From NCBI GenBank assembly GCA_029449235.1, contig JANATG010000006.1:2356001-2420000 (forward strand): a DNA stretch of 64,000 nt. Reading direction: 5' to 3'. Position 1 is the first letter of the stretch. Each line of letters begins with the position of its first letter. Made by a program: the position numbers and the translations under genes. Origin of the DNA: Linnemannia schmuckeri (Eukaryota > Mortierellomycota > Mortierellomycetes > Mortierellales > Mortierellaceae). Positions 22,310 through 30,760 of this stretch are shown here, piece by piece. A model generated the notes under the pieces. It was not told where the DNA came from. It did no database searches and saw nothing but the letters and a program-made list of their open reading frames with translations.

Positions 22310-23473
22310 TAATTATACTGTGGCGTGCTGTCCGGTGCTACGTGTGGTACCCTTTGGTTAAACATCACCAAGCGCGCCACACTACTTTGTTAGTAGCCAA
22401 GATGGTCCCAATGAAGCGATCCCTTCTCCTATTTCTAATCTTTATGGTGCCTTATTGTCTTCAGTTTATTTTTACGCAAATAAGTGAACTTTTGGTTGTT
22501 GTTTTTGCTCTTATTCGCTTCCATCATTATCTGTGGGGTTGTCCAAAGTTTACCCTCTTCACAGATCATAAGGCACTGGTTTACATGCGTAATAAGCCAG
22601 TGTTGTCATCTATGATGATCACTTGGTTGGAGACATTGATGAGTCTCCAATTCAATGTGGTACATAAGCCCGGTATGGCAAATATTCTGCCGGATCATCT
22701 ATCACGCCTATTTTCAACAGACCAGACACCCGCTTACTCGGCAGAAAGCATGGCAGAGACCGATAAACATAAAGAGAGTAAGGTGCAAGCTATCCCTGAA
22801 TAGCACTAATATATCCGTGTAGGTTACATGAATCAAGATCCAAAAGAAGCAAAGCGACAGGTTGTTCCTGAAGCGACTCGTTCGGAATTGATTGAAAAGA
22901 TTCATGCACGTGAGCATTTTGGTGCTGTGGCTATGGTTATGCAGTTCATGATGGCAAAACTTGGCCTAATCTTCAACAAGGTTGCTTGAATCTATTAACG
23001 AAATGCGTTAGCTGGCAACGTTTTAATCTTTGCTAAGCGTGGCTATCCTCCACTTTATACTATGCAAGAATGCCGGATGATCATGTGGCAATCGACCTAG
23101 CAGAACCATTTACAGAATCAGCTTATGGTAATAAGCCTATGTTGCTTGTTGTTAATGCCTGTATTCGCTTTATGTTTCTAAGGCCGATCTCAGATAAGAC
23201 AGCAGAATGGATCGCCAGAGAATTGTTCACTTATTTTGTTTGCTTGATTTTCCAAACATTTTACAATCTGACGATGGCACTGAGTTCAAAAATAATAAGC
23301 TGAGAATCATTGCAAACATAGCCAAGACTGAACGTCGTTTCATTACCCCGTATCATCCTCGTGCCAATGGTGCGGTTGAGCGTTACAGTACTATAGTTAA
23401 ACTGACCATTAACAAGTACATACGGAGTGATATTTTATTTGAGAGGAAAATATATGTATCTAAAATTCAATAA
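22310..23473 (+). mobile_element. Degenerate Ty3/gypsy retrotransposon fragment (RNase H to integrase)
   Basis: Successive broken frames preserve part of a Ty3/gypsy pol order. An RNase H segment (RFHHYLWGCPKFTLFTDHKA, then VVHKPGMANILPDHLSRLF) is followed by a decayed zinc-binding region near 22880-23060 and an integrase core (HVAIDLAEPFTESAYGNKPM, SDDGTEFKNNK, TPYHPRANGAVERY). The first two catalytic acids of the D-D-E triad can be placed. The frame is interrupted by stops at 22801 and ~22987 and by shifts between 23080 and 23290. No reverse transcriptase, gag or LTR is visible. It is an old inactive fragment. Confidence 0.85.
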
Positions 23474-23511
23474 TGCCTTAAATATTAAATAATTTTGCAA
23501 AAAAAGGTGGT

Positions 23512-23524
23512 GGCTAGGCAGCGG
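23512..23524 (+). repeat. Left copy of a 13-bp target-site duplication
   Basis: GGCTAGGCAGCGG, matching GGCAAGGCAGCGG at 24040-24052 at 12 of 13 positions. The two copies flank the LINE fragment exactly, the right one directly after the poly-A tail. Confidence 0.65.
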
Positions 23525-24010
23525 GAGTTCCAAGATACCACACCGGGCCAGGACCATGTGGTGGAGGTTCAAAAGAGATTGGCTCCCCTGTGAAAATCTA
23601 CGTCACAAGATCCTGAAGCAGGAACCCCACCGCAACATGGACGGATGTCGAGAACGACGCGAAGACAAGAATCACCACGTCTTCCAGTGCGCCCCCAAGT
23701 ATATTGCATGGCAAACTATCCTCAAACAACACACCACCAAAACACAATGGTCTGATGTTGACCTCCATACGGTCCTGTCTTTCCAGTCTCTCACCTTCGA
23801 CATCAAACTTCAATATAACATCATCATCCCTCAACTGCTGGCCTGCTGCCTTATCGGCATCTCAACAGCCAACACCATCCGTCTTCTGCACCAACACACA
23901 CAATCGAGCAACGACATTATCCAGACCATAGTATGTGAAATCAACAAAACCATTGCTCAAAATTACTGGATTAAGGTTGATTAAGCCACAATAAAAATCC
24001 CTATTCTACC

Positions 24011-24039
<29 letters not shown>
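23525..24039 (+). mobile_element. 5'-truncated LINE (non-LTR retrotransposon) 3' end with A29 tail
   Basis: The frame from ~23526 to the TAA at 23982-23984 reads as the C-terminal end of a LINE ORF2: MWWRFKRDWLPCENLRHKIL, then a degenerate CCHC-like block (DGCRERREDKNHHVFQCAPK) and a helical tail ending IAQNYWIKVD. The stop is followed by ~26 bases and then 29 consecutive A (24011-24039). A short 3' piece, oligo-A tail and flanking direct repeats are the marks of target-primed reverse transcription with 5' truncation. It lies immediately downstream of the gypsy remnant. Confidence 0.85.
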
Positions 24040-24043
<4 letters not shown>

Positions 24044-24052
24044 AGGCAGCGG
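24040..24052 (+). repeat. Right copy of the 13-bp target-site duplication
   Basis: GGCAAGGCAGCGG directly after the A29 tail; pairs with 23512-23524 with one mismatch. Confidence 0.65.
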
Positions 24053-24664
24053 TGGCGACATAGTATTAGTAGTGCGCCCAGCCCTCTTGTCTGCTCTTTG
24101 TCCTTTTACACATCACTTCTTTGCCGAGAGCAATACTGACAAGAGTTTCGCTGGCACGCTGTAGTATATCGTTTCGTATGGTTCCTTAGGACACTATTAT
24201 CACTACCCACGTACCAACTGGGGACTTAACAGCGGTCCTACAGCTCTGGCCTTCGACCCTCTCCTTGAGTGATAATAAGAGGAAGAGAGAAAGATGCGCT
24301 CTGAAGGAAAGGAAAGGCCCTCCTCTCTCTTAACCATGGGCCTTCATGTTATCGTAACCCCCTTGTTATCGTCATCCCTCCCCGCCGTCGCCACCTCTGT
24401 CCACTTCATCACTAGTGCACCCTCTCCCATTCTGTATCACTATCCTTATCTGTCGCTCGTGCATCGGATTCAAGCAGGCAAGTGAATACGCCCGCCCCTT
24501 AAAAACGTTACAAGAGAGAAAGGATCGTGTCGTACGGTGGTGGCAGTATTCACAATGGCAACAACGTAGTTATCAAGCAAATAGCTCACTACTTGAATGA
24601 GAATGTCGAAATGAGCATTTTATTTGGACTATTCTGTTAAGCACTGCGATAGCAAGCAAGTAGA
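24053..24664. other. Intergenic region between LINE and rplL-like fragment
   Basis: About 600 bases of unassigned sequence with no credible frame and no recognisable RNA gene. Confidence 0.45.
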
Positions 24665-24908
24665 TCACTTGATCTCAACTGTAGCGCCACCGTACTCAAG
24701 TTTTTTCTCGACTTCTTCGGCACATCCCTTCGGCACGTCCCTTCGAAACTCCTTCCAAGACGACTCGTGGCGCACCATCAACAAGTTCTTTGGCTTCTTT
24801 CAAGCCAAGGCCGGTGAGTCCACGCACAGCCTTGATGACATCGATTTTCTTGTCCCCTGCTTCGGCTAAGACGACAGTGAACTCAGTTTGTTCTGCACCG
24901 AGATCCAT
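24665..24908 (-). pseudogene. Bacterial-type ribosomal protein L7/L12 C-terminal domain, frameshifted
   Basis: From ATG 24908 the frame reads MDLGAEQTEFTVVLAEAG, then KKIDVIKAVRGLTGLGLKE and AKELVDGAPRVVLEGVSK. This is the L7/L12 C-terminal domain in a form typical of bacteria, especially proteobacteria. A mitochondrial-type gene elsewhere in this window (56.7 kb) instead reads IKNIIPGINLVEAKKFVEGA. After Ser-Lys an imperfect 13-bp tandem duplication (24719-24731 and 24732-24744) shifts the frame, and translation ends at 24696. The expected ending (EEVEKKLEYGGATVEIK, stop at 24665) is intact in the other frame. The N-terminal dimerisation domain and hinge are absent. The sequence just upstream of the ATG is a CT-rich leader like those of fungal genes here. 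Likely an endosymbiont-derived fragment; an organellar paralogue is less likely. Confidence 0.75.
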
Positions 24909-25104
24909 AGGAGAGGAAGAGAGGAGGGGAAGAGAGGAAGACAAAAGTGAAAGAATTGGGTAGCTCAGGGAGAAGATGGCAAGTAGAGCAGAATGACTGA
25001 AAGAGTGTAGAGAATTGGAGGGGAAATGGGAAACGTGGGAAAAAGGAAGTGTTGGTGACGTTAAATATATATTTTTGTGATGGTTTATCGTATTCAAACA
25101 TGAC

Positions 25105-25110
25105 TTTATT
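25105..25110 (-). terminator. Candidate polyadenylation signal of the lectin gene
   Basis: AATAAA on the minus strand, ~103 bases after the lectin stop codon. Confidence 0.4.
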
Positions 25111-25212
25111 TTAGATGAAATAAAATGTGACAACTGGCAACTAAAGCTGGGGTCAGCTTTGGGTTCTCGATGTCAATCATGTGGTGAATAAAAAAGCGCG
25201 TCGGATATTTTT

Positions 25213-25623
25213 TTACACGGAAACAATCTCCCACATCTGCTTGAAGTCGTCATTGTCGCGACGAACAAGGTGGACGTTCGAGCCTTCGGACTTGGAACTG
25301 GCGCCAATGACAAGATCGTCATCCTCCTTAGCGCTGATGGTGTAGTCGTAGTAGTCGTAGCACTGCGTCTCGGAGCTCTGACCAGGATGCTGGGCAATAC
25401 CCACTCCGGAGTTGAAGGCAGCGGCGGTCAGGACGAGGTCACTCTTGACGTTCTTGAGCTGGCCGTTTTCGTAGATCCACTTTTGGTTGTCGTTGTCAGG
25501 CTCGTCCTTGCGGCTGCGCCAGATGATAATCTCTGCGCCAGGATCAACGACGCCTTGCTTGACATCGAGCACCAGGTTCTCGTCACGAAGCTTGATCTGG
25601 AAAGGGCCGTGGGGGAAGCTCAT
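25213..25623 (-). CDS. Ricin-B-type beta-trefoil lectin, cytosolic type
   Basis: Intronless, 136 residues, starting MSFPHGPFQIKL. One beta-trefoil: LRDENLVLDVKQG opens the first repeat, NQKWIYENGQLKN carries the Q-x-W motif that closes it, and DFKQMWEIVSV closes the last (Q-x-W). A tyrosine-rich segment (CYDYYDY) lies in the middle. There is no signal peptide, transmembrane segment, enzymatic domain or second trefoil. Small stand-alone fungal trefoil lectins of this kind bind glycans and are often cytosolic storage or defence proteins. Sugar specificity cannot be read from the sequence. It has a TATA box ~155 bases upstream, unusual among the genes here. It sits inside a transposon-rich island but is intact. 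Confidence 0.85.
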   Translation of the reverse strand: MSFPHGPFQIKLRDENLVLDVKQGVVDPGAEIIIWRSRKDEPDNDNQKWIYENGQLKNVKSDLVLTAAAFNSGVGIAQHPGQSSETQCYDYYDYTISAKEDDDLVIGASSKSEGSNVHLVRRDNDDFKQMWEIVSV

Positions 25624-26185
25624 AATGGGTGAAAATGGATCTGGGTTCTTGTTGTGAGAGAGTGAATAAGGAAGAAGTGGAGCAGAAAAAAAAAAAGGTA
25701 ATTGTATTTCTGTGACGTGAACTTATCGAAAGCGGATTTACGGTCTACTGTCGCCATCGGATAATAGAGCATCGCTTTATATAGCAAACCACCTACAGTG
25801 ACCAAGGGGTCCAACTCCAATTCCCCCGCACTACTTTTCCACCCATTACTAGAACAGTCATATATGACCCACACACAAGGACCAAGCACCATATCCTCGA
25901 AAGCAAAAAATAAAATATGACTGGAAACTCTAATCATAAGAGAACACGTCAGGGTGCCTTTTCCCTAGGTATCTGAGTGGTTGTTAGTTGTGTGTTGCCG
26001 TCAAAACTAGGGTGAGACTATCATCAAAATAAGTGGATCAAAATTCAACCGCAAACGAGTATAAGAACCGCTTTTTTTTCCTCACTCTGTCTTCTCCTCA
26101 CACTCTCACTCTCTCCTCTTCTTCCCGTAAACTCACTTCTTCCTTCTCACCTCACCCTCTTCGCCACGTTTTTCCCTCCCACACC
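25624..26185. other. Lectin promoter and leader of the pogo remnant
   Basis: Contains the lectin TATA box; the right part is the CT-rich leader before the transposase start codon. No other gene seen. Confidence 0.5.
25776..25784 (-). promoter_or_regulatory. TATA box of the lectin gene
   Basis: CTATATAAA on the minus strand, 153-161 bases upstream of the lectin ATG. It is the clearest TATA element in the window. Confidence 0.6.
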
Positions 26186-27533
26186 ATGCCAGAGGAGACA
26201 ATCACTCGTACAGGAATCTCCCTGAAGAAGAAGCTCGCTATCATCGTCGAAGCCAAGAGGCACCCTGAGAAGTCACACGCCTCTCTCGGCTCCCAGTTCC
26301 AATGCAGCCGCTCCACATTTAGCAAGATCCTCAAACACAAGTTCGAAATCGAGGAAGAGTCAAAGACGGCCGTATCCCTAAACCAGAAGCGTTACAGAGA
26401 AGGCAGATGGAAGTTGATGGAGGATGCCATAGCCATCTTCGTCGAACAGGTAAACATAGCCTTCTTCCTCACCGATGACGCGTTGAGGGTTAAGGGATAG
26501 AGACTCGCCGAGAAACTGTATGCTGAAGGAGACCTCAAACGAGACTTCACTGGCGCCGGTAGTTGGCCACAGCACTTCAAGAAACGATATGGACTTTTTA
26601 CCATTCGCTTGCATGGTAAAGCAGGCAGTGTGGACCCTGTTACTGTTACCGAGAAGCGTGCCGAATTGCAGGAGTTGATTGCCAAGTACCCCCTGAAGGA
26701 TGTTTATAAAGCCGACGACCGCCCTCTTTTTTCGCATGTTGCCAAATCAGACCCTCTCTTCTGTCTCTCGAGCAGGCCACAGAAAGGACAAGGGCCGCAT
26801 CAGTGTCCTTTTTGCCGCGAATGCCACCGGAACTGACAAGCGCAGAGCATTTGTTATTGGAAAACCAGCCAAACCAAGGAAGCAAAATGTACTCGTTCTC
26901 AAGACATCCCTTAATCCTTTTTTTGTCTTTCTAAACAACGCCTCGTTCTTCTTTTTTAGGACTTTTGCTCGAGCTGGTATCTCTGCGTTTCCCTCGTATC
27001 ACGTACAAGAACAACAGCAGCGCGTAGATGACCCGATATTTCTTGCGTGGTTGGTTGATTAACTGGAACAAAGTGCTTCAGATGGAGGGTCGAAACATTC
27101 ATCTTTGGTCGACAACGCGTCCTCGCACACGCCTGGTAGAGATGAAGAAGATGAGTACCAGAGGAATGGAGAGTGGTTTTTCAGTAACATTAAGGTACAC
27201 TTCCTTCCACCCAACACCACCTCTCACTTGCAGCCCATAGATGCAGGGATTATCAGAAGTTTCAAAGCAAAGTACCACACCATCTAAGTTCAACATCTTA
27301 TCGACGAGTACGACTATAACCAAACAATCGACAAAATCGACATTTTGGACGCACTGCAGTTTTTGGTGCTGGCATGAAGGGGTGTTACTGAAACGACCAT
27401 CGCCAATTGTTGGGAAAAGACAGGAATCATTCCCGGACCCGACGCCACAATTGCCGCCAATGATGTGAAAGAGAAAGAGAGGGATGGTCGAATGGAGGTT
27501 AATGACCTCTTGAGCCAGTGGTCCGAGTGTTGA
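26186..27533 (+). pseudogene. Pogo/Tigger-type DDE transposase remnant
   Basis: The start MPEETITRTGISLKKKLAII leads into a helix-turn-helix (HASLGSQFQCSRSTFSKILK), as in CENP-B/pogo DNA-binding domains. It continues, broken by a stop at 26498 and several frameshifts, through RLAEKLYAEGDLKRDFTGAG, GRISVLFAANATGTDKRRAF, TRYFLRGWLINWNKVLQMEG, VVDNASSHTPG-like sequence, and KVHFLPPNTTSHLQPIDAGI IRSF, the conserved DDE block of pogo elements. A likely relict intron lies at ~26888-26959. No terminal inverted repeats could be identified by eye. Non-autonomous or dead. Confidence 0.85.
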
Positions 27534-27900
27534 GAATCTAGACTAGGACAAGGCAGGGTTGACCCTTTCTCAAGACAAAGTCAGGGAGGGAACAAGAGGA
27601 AGGAGGGTGGAGCAGGCAGGGGATAAGGGATGGTCCTCAAAGGTAAAGACGAAGTGTTATTCAAGTTACTAGGTGAAGTACTAAACTAAGAGGGAGACTA
27701 TTACTACTTATACTAAAGGGAGGGCTATGTATGTTGAATGAATATGTCTATGTGTGTATGTATGTGTTGTGAGTGCTGTTCGTCTTGGTGAGCATTTTAA
27801 TTATTTTTGGTCCAACGATTTCATTGTTTTGATGCTATCATGCATAACAAAACAATGGTGACAAAATAAGATCAGTGGACGCGGGACTGATAACGATAGA
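27534..27900. other. Spacer between pogo and Crypton-like remnants
   Basis: About 370 bases: a GGGA-rich stretch (27570-27640), then a TATG/TGTG-rich stretch (27720-27770). No gene seen; probably element flanks. Confidence 0.4.
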
Positions 27901-28440
27901 ATGTCAGTTGAGTGGCTAAATGCAGAGGAGGAGTTGAGAGCTATTGCTAATCGACCTTGGACATTGGATGAGGTTGCGGACATGTATTCTGAATGCTCAG
28001 TGTGGAGGGCGCAGCCAGCTTGAGAGAGCGCCGCTGAAAGGTCCACGCGACCGTGCGGACGTAAGCCTTTGCTTTTTCATGATGTTCCGCAGCGAGGTCA
28101 TACGCCAGATCCGACTCCCGAATATTTTCACCCACGACGTCGAGCCCAACCACAACAAAAATACGAAGGACGCCAGCTGCAGAGGAGACCAATTCGTGCT
28201 TGGAGTCATGCTGATGATGAGACAAGGCAAGACGAACAAGGACGGCAAGATTTAGTATGGAGTTGCAGCTCGGAACAAAGAAGTAAATATGTGTCCCGTT
28301 GGCGCTCTAGCCTATTATCTGCTTGAGCTTTGGTCGGTAGGTGGCGTGCATGTGGTAAACATCGGCGGTCGACGCGTTGCTCATATCTCAAATATCAACA
28401 ACATACTTTTAACAGGTTGCACTCTTCCCTCCCTCCCCCT

Positions 28441-28473
<33 letters not shown>

Positions 28474-30201
28474 GTACTTTGAGCAAAACAAGAAGGGACC
28501 TGATCTGACCAATCCCAGATGGACCGGCTACCATCTGTTGACTGGCAACAAACCAATGAATGTACCGATGACTTACAACTCCCAGCTCCAAGTGCAGGTG
28601 GAAGCTCTTCATGAGAGCGGGATTGAACAAGGGCTCAGTGACTCACCTTGAGCGCAAGCACGGCGCCAGATTCGCGTATATGTGTGGATCTATGGTAGAG
28701 GCGGTCGCTAAGCACGGGAACCGGGCATTGAACGGTCTCTCAACTCACTATCTCGAGGGTGTAGAGCCTTCAGTGGCCCTTCGATTGGCTGGATTTGACC
28801 GCGACCGTCTAGAGCGCTTTTTGGATGACTCGGAACACTGTGATCCCCAGCATCGAGCTCTAAAATCAGCTATTCCCTTTCATCGAGGATGCTTGCTCCG
28901 ATATGTTCTGGGGCTCATGATTGACAACATCATGCGCGACCGCGATGTTTTTCACGGACGCGAAGAGTTGCGTAGGAAGCTGCGACGAGGTGAGTGTAAG
29001 GAAGTCAAGCAGGTGTACACGGACACGGATATGCAGAGCGTGCTGTCGAATGAGGCCATTTCAAGGAAGCGTCATCTTAGCCTTCTCGCCTACCTGCGAA
29101 AGGTTATCCTTCAGGATGCGGCTGTCATCCTGTCCGAGGGTGTGCTACCGCCTCACACCCTGTTTTCGATCACCCTATCTTCAAAACACCTGCGCTTCAA
29201 GATTTCCAGCAAGCCTTGCTGGAGAGCATGAGGGATCCCTCTCCTCGCACGGATTTCCTCGCATCTGCCACACACATCATCCAGCTGGAGTTTGACAGGG
29301 TTGGTGCGAGGCTCGGTGTCCAAGATGCTGCGATCCGGGGCTTGCAGCAAAGCCAGCAAGCCGGAGCTCAAAGTTTGCACGCCGGCATTAATGTTCTAGC
29401 AGCTATCTTACAAGCTCAGAATGATAGGACAGCATCCGAGCTGAAGGACTTGAAGCGGTGCATTGGCAACAATGGCAAGCTGGCAGGCAATAAACGACAA
29501 TGTTTGAACAAAAATGCTGTCGATCTCAGTTGATACAAGCTTTCAAGTCAACTGTGGAAGCTATGGTGGTGATTAGCGAGGTAGATGAGGTAGAGGTCAG
29601 TGACGACGTCAACGGTAGTGTAGTGAGTCAGAATGCCACTGACTGCCGCCACTGCTCTTCTTCGCTTCCAGAGCTGGACGCTGGCCAACAAGTATCGAGA
29701 TCTCTGACTTCTTCGATTGCAGTACTTTCAAGGGATGTGCACCGCTGCGCAGCTCTAGTCGCTTTCAACCCCAGCGACAATATCGAGGACAGAATACGAC
29801 AAGTAGCCGCCTTGGTCGCCGACGAGAAGAGGGCGAGGAGAGAGACCCAACACGATATGCCACTAATACCCGAGTGCAAGTTGATCCCACGACCGAATAC
29901 AGTCGACCAACTGTGGCAAGAGTGGTTCTACCACAGCACTGATGGGTCCTCCATCGTGGAGCTTAATACATGGCTCGGTTCAGCCTGGCGCGGTAAAGAT
30001 TCACAGCTCTACAGGTGGAAGGACATTGATTGTACATTCGGTTTGTGCTCTATCCCAGCTGGCTTGCAGGTCGAGAAGACCGCCGTGAACAATGCACTTG
30101 CTTCCGTAAGATGTCAGATCGATACTATTGGCTTTATTAATAAATACTACATATCTCTTCCCAAAGCACCCTCGAGAAAGTACGCAAAGAGAAGTGAATA
30201 A
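27901..30201 (+). pseudogene. Crypton-like tyrosine recombinase / GCR1_C domain element, degenerate
   Basis: Broken frames from ATG 27901 keep the order of fungal Ndc10/Crypton-type recombinases with a GCR1_C domain. An N-terminal helix (PWTLDEVADMYSEC) leads to VMLMMRQGKTNKDGKI plus MCPVGALAYYLLELWS, a possible intron containing T28, PRWTGYHLLTGNKPMN, then the recombinase block (THLERKHGARFAYMCGSMVE, ALNGLSTHYLEGVEPSVALR LAGFD) with the candidate nucleophile Tyr in THYLE. The distal frame ends with a GCR1_C-like domain (PECKLIPRPNTVDQLWQEWF, LNTWLGSAWRG). Lesions: shift near 28000, in-frame TAG at 28253, shifts near 28630 and 29160 and at 29500-29530. Terminal repeats, which Cryptons lack, were not expected. 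Confidence 0.72.
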
Positions 30202-30760
30202 ACACAATCCTTGTTCTATCACAGTATTACATCTCAGCTCTACATATGGTCAGGTACAGGCACAGCAGCGGAGGCTGAGAGCAAAACTGAGGAAAGGAGG
30301 AGACGGAAAGAGGATATTGGCATGCCTTATTCTTGCAACGAATTTTGGTACACGTGCGAACAAGACGCTCACGCGGCCTTTTCGAGGCTTTAATCAGACA
30401 GTCAACTGTCGTTGTCTAATAGGATTGCAGTCAACACAAAGTACAGAAGATGGCAACGCAATGAAGGCGAGTGTTTCTGGGCATGTCGGGCTACAGACTA
30501 CAGGATTAGAATCTAAACAACAACGACTGTAGATGATTTTGTGGATAAAAGCCAGCTCTTCATAGGCAGGCTTCTTCGGTTGCGTCCTCAAGATGATCCT
30601 TATCCTTAAGGTAACTTGAAGACACAGATGTGTTTTATCGTGCCCCAAAGTAAGAGTTAATTGTAGACTTTTGTATTTATGCTCATCTCGTTTTATGATA
30701 ATATACTTAGGATTTTTTTAGAAGGATATTTTAATCATGTTTCGTTTATCTTCTGCAATG
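30202..30760. other. Region between Crypton-like remnant and membrane-protein gene
   Basis: About 560 bases, A/T-rich toward the right end, where it is the 3' flank of the minus-strand gene. No credible gene. Confidence 0.45.

Noticed and set aside
24696..25133. 145-residue L12 precursor with N-terminal targeting region
   Set aside because: The 75 residues upstream of ATG 24908 are Ser/Leu-rich translation of a CT-rich leader, lack the L12 dimerisation domain, and the C-terminus is frameshifted.
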